Assembly: GCF_030247195.1 (NCBI RefSeq)
Contig: NC_080671.1
Coordinates: forward strand, 415,906,044-415,970,043
Source of the DNA: Topomyia yanbarensis
Lineage: Eukaryota; Arthropoda; Insecta; Diptera; Culicidae
Direction: 5' to 3'
Length of the DNA stretch: 64,000 nucleotides
Below are positions 10,816 to 22,071 of this stretch, in pieces. The notes under the pieces are model-generated. The model saw only the letters and a program-made list of their open reading frames with translations, made no database searches and was not told the origin of the DNA. Made by a program: the position numbers and the translations under genes. Each line of letters begins with the position of its first letter. Positions within the stretch are counted from its first letter, which is position 1.

Positions 10816-11369
10816 CTGCGGAAAATAGATATGATAAGTTAGATGCTATTGATTGTTTATTTTATAATAGGAAAATAGAAAATATATCAGCGTGTTCTCC
10901 ACCACGATATCAATTCAAAATTCAACCCTCCAATTGGGGCCCCTAGGGCCCATTGTTTCACGTTATTTGATTTAGTTCGTCAAGATCGGAAAAAGGTTGC
11001 ATTCTTTATTTAATTTTAGTCTGGTTTAAGGGTGAACGAAGAATGATGCAAAAATTGAAATCGAAAAAGCAGTTTTTTCTGCATCGTATGTTAGATCTTC
11101 ATTATTTTCCTCCTTAAAAGCTTCTTAGCCTGGCATGTTGTATGTTGGCACAGTGCGAGTCGCTTTCGTACCTAACCACCAAAACACTGCTTGCTCCTTG
11201 TCTCCACGGGACTACATAAAATTATTGCTTCGTAGGGAGGCAGAAAGCTTGGAACCTTGCTTGCGTCACAAATTTCCCCTTTCTTGGAGCTATCTTTGCT
11301 CTCGGCTTTCCTCTTATAACCCATAATTCTCTGTGTAAGTTGCGTCTTTCAGCTCATCTACGTAGCTGT
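10816..11369. other. Probable upstream intron of the lectin-domain gene, plus intergenic DNA
   Basis: Lies upstream (minus strand) of the acceptor at 10816-10817, so at least part should be intron. A GC-rich palindromic GGGGCCCC occurs near 10938. No further lectin exon or signal peptide could be recognised. Confidence 0.4.
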
Positions 11370-12130
11370 CATTCAGCTTCCAGCTGGGACACTCCCCGGT
11401 TGTGGATCTATCCTACTCCGACTGATAGTTTCCTGGCGGCGGAATTTCTCCCGATATCAATGCCGGTTTTGGTGGGCCTTTTGGCTTCGAATTGTGGTGC
11501 GATCTACTCGGATAGTCCCTGGCAGTGAATATGTTCTACTTTTACAGATAGATGGCGGAATTTCTCCCGTTACCAATGTCCGTTTTCGTGAGCAATTTAA
11601 CTCCCCTCTATGGTCGTAATCTACTCGGATAGATTCCGGCGATGAAACTACTCTACTTTGATGGAGATATTCCAAATACTGATTCTGGTTTTCTTCGACT
11701 CTGAGTTACTCGTTCATGTTCGTCCCTCATTAGCTGCTGTTACCAGCTCTGTCCGACCTTCGCAGTTCCTTTTACTGTCACCCTTGGAGGGTTTTTATCG
11801 ACTTGTTAGCTATTCTAAGTGAGGGCATCTCGCACTGCTGCAAATCTAAGGCGGACATGAACGACGTGCTCCAAAGTTTCCTCGGCATTTACATACTCTG
11901 AACATTTGCATAGTATTCCCATGTGCCCTGACACCCACTTCAAAGTGAGCTTGCATTTGCTTGTCAGATCCATCTGAATTTGCCGACAGCCATAGACGAG
12001 CTTGGACTTCAAATTATATGAACCCATATATAGCTCTTAACCCAGTATGGCTACCCGTCAAAATGACTAACTACTTGCCCTTCCGACCACTTTCTGGCAC
12101 AGGTCTCAATTGCACACACATTCGCTTAAA
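11370..12130 (-). pseudogene. Decayed non-LTR retrotransposon 3' part with RNase H debris
   Basis: At 11815-12027 on minus, a frame holds LKWVSGHMGI, which resembles the W-V-P-G-H-x-G-I signature of RNase H in retroelements. A stretch ETLEHVVHV with flanking Cys loss follows, like the C-terminal zinc region of non-LTR ORF2. The expected N-E-x-A-D segment is missing, so a deletion joins the two. Downstream (11402-11680) lies a tandem repeat. Clade cannot be told. Confidence 0.5.
11402..11680. repeat. Degenerate tandem repeat, about 3 copies
   Basis: The motif CTACTCGGATAG recurs with variants near 11413, 11507 and 11620, each followed by a GGCGGAATTTCTCCCG-like or related stretch. The period is roughly 100-120 bases. 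It probably belongs to the 3' UTR of the retroelement remnant it adjoins. Confidence 0.5.
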
Positions 12131-13379
12131 AGGCCTATAGCAAGGACGGCAGCTCCCTGCTTACAAACCAATCAGTAATCAGTTCACACTAAAATTACAT
12201 TACATCTATAATAATGATGGAAATCAGACTTCGTGTTTTTTCTCTATATATATTTTGATTGCCACAGACTAACATGGAGCAGAAATGGTTTTTGAACTTG
12301 CTACCCTGCAGTAGTTTATACCTGTTCAATTATAGGGGCCCCTTTTCTCAGTAGTGCTCAGGGGCCCCGAGTGGCGTTAAGACGGTCTTGGCGATGACAA
12401 GTTTTACGGATATTCCAAGTCTTCCGTAAGGCCATTACGAAGCGAATAAGATGTCAAAAATACGAAATCATTGCAATGAGAATTCCAAAAATACTTTCGA
12501 GACAGCCACAGCCGAGTTCCAGAGTCAAGCTTATGAATCGGTTAGTGAAGGGCGGATGAACCGGGCCATACGGAAGGTCATTATTTGATAGATAGTACAA
12601 ATGTGTGGCAATGGCGGGACTTACCGGATACTGTGCGAGTAAATATCATCTTTGGACGATTTATAAACTTACAGCAGCGTCTGCTGATTTGAAATCGAAA
12701 CATCAGAGCATCTGCTCTGCGAATGCAGTGCACTGATACAACGCAGCCTAAGAGTCTTCGGTTAAGGAACACAGGAACCTTTTGATATTTGAACGACGAA
12801 TTCCAAGCAGGTAAGCTTCATAACAAAGTAGTGTCTAACTGTGGAGGGTGTGTATCTTAATAAAGACAATCACTCAATAGATCTAAATATTGATCACAAA
12901 GATCTAAATATCGATCACACATGCAAAATATATCAGAAATACTTCCATTAAAAGATTTCAAAAACAAATTGGGGGATCAAGATATGAATTGTCTAATTTT
13001 ACGGCTCTCACATACGAATTCGTTCCAATGAAAATTCAAAAAAATACTTCGAGTAAAACCACCGAGTTATAGGCTCTGTGAATTATCCAGATCTTAGGAT
13101 GTTCCGGATTTTCCGGAAGGTCTAACGTGGTGAATAGGGCTCAGAACCCAAGAACATGTACAAATTTATACCAATGATACTTCAAAAATACTTCTGAAAA
13201 AACCTCACAGTTCTAAAATTGAGATTACAAATTATCTAAATCAATATAAAAAACCGATTTAATCCACCTAGCAGTGAGATGAGACATTTCTTACACATAT
13301 CACTGTTGGATCATTCATTAGTTCGCAGAACTCATACGAAGCAGGCACTCAACTAGAGGTGGGATGAAAACAGTTTCTA
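12131..13379. other. No recognisable gene
   Basis: AT-rich DNA. GGGGCCCC palindromes occur at about 12336-12366. Motifs near 12400-12560 and 13020-13110 (CGGAAGG, CTTCGAG) suggest an old duplicated repeat, but no unit can be defined. Confidence 0.4.
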
Positions 13380-13588
13380 GTCCTGAACGAATAAAATCTC
13401 GAATAAACTGAATAAATTATAGAAAATCAATAAAACAAACGAAATAAAAAATAAAACAAAACATGAAATAAAATGTGTTCAAATTCATAAAATGAGTAGA
13501 ATGATTAATGTAAATCAAAATTATAAAATACACGAATCAAATTAGTTTAGCTCATTAAATGAAAATTTAAACTTCATTTAGAAATAGT
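13380..13588. repeat. A-rich degenerate minisatellite, left part
   Basis: Runs of AATGAATAAA-like units (AATAAAATGAA, AAACAAAATGAAAT). The same sequence type resumes at 21113, beyond a 7.5 kb TIR element, which shows one tract was split by that insertion. Confidence 0.65.
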
Positions 13589-14408
13589 TATAAGAAGGTG
13601 TACCCCATTAGGCATAAGTGCGTTAGGCATACGGACGTTTGGCATACGTACGTTAGGCATAATGGACGTTAGGCCTAAGTCGTTAGGCATAATGGACGTT
13701 AGGCATAAATTGCCATATTGAAGTATTACTCAACAGAATTTAACAGAAGCTGATCAAACTCGATCATAATTTTATTCTACTGTATATACTTGAAGAAATC
13801 TTTGCTCAAATTAAGGAAGCAAACCGAATGTTTGGTATATGGATATACAGCCTGTGTGTATTACTCGAGGCACAGCCGATAAATTGCACCTAACTAAAAT
13901 AGATTCAATCTGTTTGAAAAAATAAGAAGGTTTTATGCCTGTTGGAGAGAGATTTTGAATGAAACCTAGCTCCAGGAGACTTTTACCTGCTTCAAATAAA
14001 TGTATAAAACAAAATAATAAAATTAATCTCATTTGTGTTAAGGTATGATGAACGCACATTAACTTTGATTAGTTCTTACATACATGTATGGTGCAATCGT
14101 CCAAGAAGAAAATATATATCTTGAAGAACAGTTCATGAAAGAAAGAATGATGAATTTGTTGCTTCTATATTGATTATTTTCCATATTATTCAGTCCAATG
14201 ATTATGTTCTTGAGACCATCAAAGATAAAATTACGGAATTTGTCAGATACGAAGAGTTCCGTGTACTGTGCAGAGATACCGAAACAATAATGGTTTCGGT
14301 ATTAACGTAACATCCATACGCTAATGTTGATGCTGTCCATAACACTGCAGGTTTACATAACATCATGGCTGTTCATTATTACTCTCTATTTTTCAATATT
14401 TGGATATA

Positions 14409-14669
14409 CACTCAAGTTTTTTTTACGCGGTTTTTTTTGCACGGTATTTTTTACGCGGTTTTTTTCTAAGCGGATTTTGAAATTTACGCGGTTTTCATTT
14501 ACACGGATTTTGAAATTTACGCGGTTTTCATTTACGCGGATTTTGAAATTTACGCGGTTTTCATTTACGCGGATTTTGAAATTCACGCGGTTTTCATTTA
14601 CGCGGATTTTGAAATTTACGCGGTTTTCATTTACGCGGCCTGTATCCCCCGCGTAAAAAAACCTGAGTG
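14409..14669. mobile_element. Mariner-like MITE with internal 33-bp tandem repeat
   Basis: Ends CACTCAAGTTTTTTTTACGC and (inverted) CACTCAGGTTTTTTTACGC are each flanked by TA (14407-14408 and 14670-14671). The interior is five copies of a 33-base unit starting GGATTTTGAAATTTACGCGG (starts at 14472, 14505, 14538, 14571, 14604). Because 33 is a multiple of 3, both strands stay open for 110 codons; these frames are artefacts. Confidence 0.75.
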
Positions 14670-15599
14670 TAATAGTATTGATAATACATCCAACAAACTT
14701 GAAATGGGCTTGAATCAAACCTGTTCACTCAAATGAAGAAAGCTTTCATCCATGGAAAAAATATAAAAAAAATTCTACACTTTTTTTTTTTTATTCAAAT
14801 CGTTTATTTGATAAGGCACGTTGCGTTAGCTTAAAGGTGCCAATTTTGTTTTGTTTTACATTTTAAATTGCTTAAAACTAGGGGATTACATATTGATTTT
14901 TTTTAAAATGAAACTAATGCGATTTTATAGCTATCTTATATATCTACACAAGGGGATAATATTGTTTTCGTAAGATTAGGGGGGTCATTTAGTTTTTGTG
15001 GCAATATGGGTTGACATTTTTATCAGTGAGATTATTGGAGCAAATAATGTTTAATTAAGGGGGACAATTTTTTACGACTAACTTAAAACTAGGCATAACT
15101 AGAGGGCATGATTGAATTTTGTAAAGATTCGTAATTATAGTTATTTTTGTGGGTAGTAGAGTTGGGCAATTTCAACGAGATTATATAATATAATAGTTAA
15201 AACTAGAAGAGACAAGAAGAGCTAAATGCTTCGTGATGATATTGGGGGGGTAGGGGTGTTACTTCTGGGTATAAGAGTCAGGGGAGGGAGGGTAGACAAA
15301 GATGGCAGGGAGAGAAAATTATTTCAGTTTCAGGCATCGTGAGATCAACGGATGGATTACAAACTCGGGTGGCCTTCATCAGGGGAATCATGTACTGGGA
15401 CGCCGGGTGGTCCTCCTCAAGATGGCAGGGGTTTTTCCAGACGATTTCGTAGTACGGCTCAGATGTGGATCGGCTACATTTCGAGTTAAGCGTGTTATGT
15501 TCGTGCCGTAGGTCCCGTGTTTGTTGGCTCATTCGATACAGATGGTTTGATACAGGTGGAAGAGCGTTCTGAGAATGATAAGGAGATAACAAGGGGCAG

Positions 15600-18500
15600 T
15601 TAGACTTGTATATTGATGGTTTTCACAAAGGTGTATATAAGGGACATATAGAGAACGTCGCGGCTTGCCAGCACATCTCGAACCGGGACGTTGGTTGGTC
15701 TTCCTCGGGCCCGCAGGGTATCCATTAGCCGAGACCTAGCGGAACTGTACTCGGTGCACGCCCAGACAATGTGCTCGATGTCGTGATAGCCGTCGCCACA
15801 AGCGCAGATACCACTATCCACGAGCCCAATACGCCGGAGATGTGCATCCAGCGTGTAATGGTTTGCCATGAGTCGGGACATCACACGAATGAAGTCACGA
15901 CCCACATCCATCCCCTTGAACCAAGGTTTCGTCGATACCTTAGGGATTATCGAATGTAGCCACCTTCCCAGCTCTCCACTGCTCCACGAAGTTTGCCAAC
16001 TTTCGAGGGTTCTCTGATGAGTAATACTGAAAAATTCGCTGAAGCAAATTGGTCTTTCGTAAACGTCTCCTTCTAAGGCACCCACCTTAGCTAAGGAGTC
16101 TGCCTTCTCATTGCCCGGAATGGAGCAATGAGAAGGGACCCATACCAAGGTAATCTGGAAAGAGTTGTCAGATAAAGCACTCAGTAGCTCCCGTATTTTC
16201 CCCAGAAAATACGAGGAGTGCTTGCCTTGTTTCATCGAGCGAATAGCGTCAATGGAACTGAGGCTATCCGAAACGATGAAGTAATGGTCTGCGGGTAATG
16301 TTTCAATGACTCCAAGGGTATACTGAATGGCAGCTAGTTCTGCGGCGTAAACTGAAGCAGGGTCACTGAGTTTGTAGAAGGCGGTGAACTTTTGATTGAA
16401 AATACCGAAGCCAGTGGATCCTTCGAGGTTTGATCCGTCAGTATAAAACATCTTAGAACAGTCGACTTCTTGGAATTTATTATAAAAAATGTTTGGAACC
16501 ACTTGTGGGCGTATGTGGTCCGGAATTCCACTAATCTCGTCTTTCATGGATGTGTCGAAGAAAACAGTAGATTCAGAAGTATTTATGAAATGCACACGGT
16601 TGGGATTGTAAGAAGAAGGGTTAATATTCTGCGCCATGTAGTCAAAGTACAGGGACATGAAACGGGTCTGAGAATTGAGCTCAACAAGCCTTTCGAAATT
16701 TTCAATCACGACCGGGTTCAAGATATCGCATCGAATGAGCAATCGATATGAGAGTTCCCAAAATCGATTTTTCAACGGGAGAACGCCCGACAGCACTTCG
16801 AGACTCATCGTATGGGTCGACTGCATGCACCCTAAGGCGATACGCAAACAACGATACTGAATTCTTTCGAGTTTGATGAAATGTATGTTCGCGGTGGAGC
16901 GAAAGCAGAAGCATCCGTATTCCATTACCAACAGTATCGTTGTTTGCCTTAACGTTCCGGTTATTGTACGAAGAAAGTTGATCCTTTGTTGGCATTTCTG
17001 TTTCAGATACCGAATATGGCATCCCCAAGTACCTTTCGAGTCGAACCAGACTCCTAGATATTTTACTGTGAAGACCTGAGCGATAGTTTAACCCATTAAT
17101 AGAAGCTGTAGTTGTAATGGTTCACGCTTCCTTGAAAATACAACTAGCTCAGTTTTCTCCGTGGAGAATTCGATACCCAGCTTAATAGCCCAAGCAGACA
17201 AATTGTCCAGGGTATTCTGTAATGGTCCTTGTAGATCGACAGCTTTGGGTCCCGTAACAGACACCACGCCATCGTCTGCAAGTTGCCTTAACGTGCAGGA
17301 ATTGTCAAGACATTCATCAATGTCGTTGACACAGAAATTGTATAAAAGGGGGCTTAGACATGAGCCCTGGGGAAGGCCCATGTAGCTAAATCGTGATGTC
17401 GATAAGTCACCATGCGAAAAATGCATGTGCTTTTCCGACAACAAGTTTAGTAAAAAGTTGTTTAAAGTCGCTGAAAGACCATGCTGGTGCAGCTTCTCTG
17501 AAAGAATGTTGATCGAAACTGAATCAAAAGCCCCCTTAATATCTAGGAACACTGATGCCATCTGCTCTTTGCTAGCATAGGCCATTTGAATTTCAGTTGA
17601 GAGCAACGCAAGACAATCGTTCGTCCCTTTGCCTTTGCGAAAGCCAAATTGTGTATCTGACAGTAAGCCATTTGCTTCGACCCAATTGTCGAGGCGGGAT
17701 AGGATCATTTTCTCGAACAACTTCCGGATACAGGATAGCATTGCGATCGGACGGTACGAATTGTGGTCGGAGGCTGGTTTTCCTGGTTTTTGGATGGCGA
17801 TGACCTTCACTTGTCTCCAATCGAGTGGGACAATGTTAGCCTCGAGAAACTTATTAAATAAGTTCAACAAGCGTCTCTTGGCAGAGTCAGGCAGATTCTT
17901 CAACAAGTTGAATTTGATTCTGTCTGGCCCCGGAGCTTTATTGTTACACGACAAGAGAGCAAGTGAGAACTCCACCATCGAAAAAGGTGTTTCGTTCGCG
18001 CTATCGTGAGGAGACGCGGCGCGGTAAATCTTCTGTACCGGGGCGGAATCCGGACAAACCTTCTTGGCGAAATCGAATATCCAACGGTTTGAATATTCCA
18101 CGCTCTCATTAGTACTGTTTCGATTTCGCATACGTCGGGCTGTTCCCCAAAGAGTGCTCATCGATGTTTCTCTCGTTAATCCGTCGACGAACCGGCGCCA
18201 ATAATCGCGTTTTTTGGCTTTCATCAAACTCTTCATTCGCTTGTCTAACGTCGCGTACTGTCGAAAACTGGCGGGTAACCCGTCGTTCCGGAAGGTCTTA
18301 AACGCGGCGGCCTTCTCTGCGTACACGTCTGAGCACTCTTTATCCCACCAGGGATTGGGAGAACGTTTTTGTATGTTCGCGCCGGGTACTGGCCTAGTCT
18401 GAGCTTGATTCGCGCTGTCGAGAATCAAGCCAGCCAAAAAGCTGTACTCTTCCTCCGGAGGAAGTTCTTGGGTAGATTCGATGTTGTCGGATATCGCGGC

Positions 18501-19265
18501 AGCATAGCTCTTCCAATCGATATTTCGTGTGAGGTCATACGAAATATTGATTGATTTCAATGGCCTTGAACCGTTATTGATTGAGACTACAATCGGCAGA
18601 TGGTCGCTGCCGTGGGGATCAGGAATTACCTTCCACGTGCAATTTAACCGCAGCGATGTTGAGCAAAGGGACAAGTCTAAGGCGCTCGGGCGCGCTGGAG
18701 GAGCAGGAATCCGTGTCATTTCACCCGTGTTTAAAATTGTCAAATTGAAGTTATCGCAAAGATCCTGAATTAAGGAAGACCGGTTATCATCATAGAGGCA
18801 ACCCCATGCTGTACCGTGAGAGTTAAAGTCTCCTAAAACTAGTCGCGGTGCTGGCAGGGATTCTAAGATGTCTTGTAGCCGTCGGTGCCCAACCGCGGTG
18901 TTGGGGGGAATATATATGGAAGCTATGCAAAGGCTTTTGCCTTTGGTTGTTACTTGACAAGCGACAACTTCAATACCTGTTATCGAGGGAAGGTTAATTC
19001 TGTAGAAGGAATAGCACTTTTTGATCCCCAAAAGCACTCCTCCATAGGGGGTGTCTCGATCCAGGCGAATAATATTAAAGTCGTGGAAGTTGAGTTCTAT
19101 GTCGGAAGTTAACCAAGTTTCACATAATGCAAATGCATCGCAACTCAAATTATTGATTAAAATTTTGAAGGAATCGATTTTCGGGATGATACTTCTGCAA
19201 TTCCACTGTAGAACAGTGATCAAATCCGTGACCTCGTTCGATGAGTTAGCCATCGAAGGATACAA
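15600..19265 (-). pseudogene. ORF2 of the I-type element: endonuclease, RT, RNase H (one internal stop)
   Basis: Reads 1,221 codons in a single frame, broken only by a TAA at 17088-17090. Endonuclease: WNCRSI at the start, C-E-T-W, LVLGDFNSHG, GSDHLPIVV. Reverse transcriptase: NSYRPIAMLSC, FGFRKGKGT, FLDIKGAFDSV, GLPQGSCLSP and catalytic LADD (usual FADD/YADD). After the stop the frame goes on with VKYLGVWFDSKG. About 13 residues seem missing before LLVMEYGC, compared with relatives. RNase H: FYTDGS (Asp), AELAAI (Glu), IVSDS (Asp) and WVPSHCSIPGNEKAD, so all four catalytic acids are present. The C-terminus has a C-x-C-x6-H-x3-H-x4-C knuckle. ORF2 begins within the last codons of ORF1 (ATGGCTAA overlap). 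Confidence 0.9.
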
Positions 19266-20560
19266 TCGCTGAGAGGAGGGGCCATTTAGCAGTCAACTGC
19301 TTCAAAAATGTTCTCACTGTAGGGAGAAAAGCTAACATAAGACTTTTAATAGGAATATTGAAAGTTTTTATTATCCAGTCCACTATGTCCGAGAGTTTTA
19401 TAATTCCAGTGCTGTGATTACTCTCGAACTGAAACAAAGGAACACTTGGGATTTTTGATGTTCCTGGAAGTGCTGGGAACTCCTTCTCTGAGCTTAACCC
19501 TCCGAGACCAGGAGCTAATTGCTTCGGTTTGGTTGCAACACTTCCAATAGATGTGACTTTCGGAGCCCCCTCAAGGGACACCTTCTGGCCTTTACAAGGA
19601 GGAAGTGTTCCTCCTCTTCCTATAAATTCTAGGCACCCTAGTAGATGTTCCCTCTTGTGGGTTACCAGCCTCGCCCTCGTCAGGAGGCAAGTGAGTATAG
19701 ATGTTTGCTGAGGATGGTGGCGTAGCATTCTTTAACATTTCTGCGAAAGAATGTTTGGATCGTCCCGCAAGGGAACGTTTCAGTTTATCCCCGCGTAGTT
19801 TGTACGCGGGACATGCCGAGATATCATGCAGACTCTCCGCACAGTAAGGACACTTTTCGGCTTGCCTACTGCACGAATCATCTAGATGGTTCTCCCCGCA
19901 TTTTCCACAGCGGGCCTTATTGCTACAATGGGTGGCTGTGTGACCCAGTTGTTTACACTTTGTGCAATTCATGACCCGCGGCACAAACAGACGCACAGGC
20001 AGACGAACCTTGTGCAAGAGGACGAAATTTGGCAAAGCGGTACCAGCGAAGGTCACCCGATAAGAGTTTGATTGGGGGTACGTTTTTGAACCATCCCCCG
20101 CAACTACTACTGAGTGCAAACGTTTGCACTCAAGTATTTTAACTGGCTGAAGTAAGCGGTCTCTGAATCGGCCAACCACGTACTTCAGCAGATCCTCGCA
20201 CGTCAAACTCTCATCGGTTACGACGCCTTCGGATTGTACTCTTACAGCCGGAATATACACGTTATAATCCCGCATAAAGTGCTCACAGCAAGCAATATCG
20301 TTTGCCTGCCTTGAGTTGGCTAGCAACACCCTTATCTTGTCCGAGCGGACCTTTGAAATTTCGGTCACAGCCGAGAACCGTTCCGTCAGGTCTCTAGAAA
20401 TCTGAAGAAGATTCAGTGATTTAGTCTTGGGCCGAAAGAAGACCACAAATGGACCAGTTGAGAGTTCTGGATAGCATTTGGGCCGGGGGGGAGCCTTAGA
20501 AGTTGAACCCGATTCAACTTCCATTTGACCATCCGGAGAGGGAACCATAGAAAACGTCAA
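19246..20560 (-). pseudogene. ORF1 (gag) of the I-type element, one frameshift
   Basis: Opens with an ATG at 20560 and runs to 19592, then goes on in another frame to the stop at 19246. The break lies near 19600, in a GGAAGAGGAGGAAC stretch. Joined, it is close to 440 codons. It carries three Cys/His knuckles in order: CTKCKQLGHTATHC, CGKCGENHLDDSC and CPYCAESLHDISAC. The C-terminal EKEFPALPGT motif is typical of I-type gag proteins. Such proteins coat element RNA. The stop overlaps the ORF2 start, consistent with coupled translation. Confidence 0.85.
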
Positions 20561-21112
20561 CGCACGGGGTCAGCGCCCGCGCAGACGGAAGAAAGCAATA
20601 AATGTGTTACAAAAGACAAAAACCACTTAGCTTTAAACTGGTGTCCAACGACGAACCGATCCAGCTTATACAGCTGGCTATTGTTTAATCCTCACACGCG
20701 AACAAAAGACTGAGGACCGAACCGAACTGGCAAAATAACCTTGAATGCGGATTAAAACTATTCTTTATCGCCTCACACAGCACTACGGACTAGTAAAAAC
20801 AACCTCTGTCTCGATGGAGAGCTCGAAAACGAATGAAATTCTACACTTGTAAGATATAAATATCTCGCTTGGTGTTTTTTATTTTGCTGTCTCTCGAAGG
20901 TGTGCAATTTTATACATCAAAGCTTCTAACCCACAAAATGAGCATAAGGTTCAAATCTCTGCAATAAAGAAAACCTTGCGATTATTTGTATATGTTTTGT
21001 GAATTATGCCTATCTTCCATTATGCCTAAGGTATATTATACCAATCGTCCATTATGCCTATCGTAGTTATGCCTAACGTACTTATACCTAACGTCGCGCA
21101 CCCGGTATAAGA

Positions 21113-21860
21113 CTAATAGAATAAATTGACTCAAACCAAATACAAATAATTTGTATTTGCTCAAACTAACAAATTGAATGAAATAAATAAAAGAATGGCT
21201 GAACATGAAATGAATAAAATTAAAGATAAAAACAAAATGAATCAAATGATTCAAATAAATCAAATGAATCAATTTGATTAATGCCTATACAAACCAATGA
21301 ATAATTTAATGAATCCAGTGAACAAAATGAATAAAATAAAAAATAAATGAAATAAATAAATAAAACAAACGAATCAAATAAACAAAGGGAACTGAATTGA
21401 TAAAATGAATAAAAAAAAGAAAATGAGCAGAATAAAATGCATTGATTAAATTGAAAAATTGAAGATGTTAAAAGGTTATAAACTAATAGAAAACAAATTG
21501 TGTCGAATAAATTATTTGGATGAAATAAATAAAACTAAAAAAATACTGAGATTATTACAATGAAGAAACTGAACAAATTATATGAACTGTAAAACATGAA
21601 TAGAATGCATAGAATGAAAACAGTGAATAAAATAAGTTAAATGAATTATATGAGTAAAATGCACGAAAAGAATAAACTGATCAGAGTGAATCCAAAGAAT
21701 GATACGAATAAAATAGATAAAATGAACGCAGATGAACAAAATAAATAAAAAGACGCTGAATGAAATGCAATGATCATATATTTGAAGTTAAAAACTTTTT
21801 TGTACAATGAAAATAAATTAGCCGGATTGTACGAATTTGAGAACCATTGCATCAGAAAGT
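21113..21860. repeat. A-rich degenerate minisatellite, right part
   Basis: About 750 bases of variants of ATGAATAAA / AATAAATAAAA with a loose 10-base period. It has the same character as 13380-13588, from which it was separated by the 13596-21105 insertion. No coding potential. Confidence 0.65.
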
Positions 21861-22071
21861 TATGAAATATTTTTGAAAATCCCAGCTACTGAGAAAAGGC
21901 TAATTAATATACAATGGACTATCTAAGGCATTCGCGGACGAGTCGTCAGCAGAGAAAGACGTAATCCAATAAGTGAGTGGAGTTAATCAAAAGTGAGTGA
22001 CAATAGTCACAAAAGCACTTATTGTGCTAGTAATAATAAATCTCGGAACCCTTTGATACAAAGGGAGAACA

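Larger units (their letters stand above)
14781..20835 (-). mobile_element. Full-length I-type non-LTR retrotransposon
   Basis: A 6.06 kb element lying on minus, with 5' UTR (20835-20561), ORF1 gag, ORF2 (endonuclease, reverse transcriptase, RNase H), a 3' UTR of about 0.8 kb and a 12-base poly(A) (14781-14792). The direct repeat AAATTCTACAC flanks it exactly (14770-14780 and 20836-20846), so both ends are native. RNase H after RT, an APE endonuclease and a gag with three Cys-rich knuckles place it in the I group (I or Loner type). Lesions are few: one frameshift in ORF1, and one stop plus a short in-frame deletion in ORF2. It is therefore a young copy. A decayed relative lies at 41701-43640. 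Confidence 0.9.
13596..21105. mobile_element. TIR element with mirrored subterminal repeat arrays (host of nested insertions)
   Basis: The left end carries about seven variants of a 15-base unit containing GTTAGGCATAA (13606-13710). The right end carries about six of the same units inverted (TTATGCCTAAC, 21004-21096). The outermost bases are inverted copies with mismatches (GGTGTACCCC left; GGTGCGCGAC in reverse on the right). TATAAGA flanks both sides (13589-13595 and 21106-21112) as a likely target duplication. Without its nested insertions the element is about 1.4 kb, and no transposase remains. Superfamily is not clear. Confidence 0.6.

Noticed and set aside
14324..14718. 110-codon repeat proteins on both strands
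   Set aside because: They come from a 33-base tandem unit inside a MITE; the length is a multiple of three, so all frames stay open.
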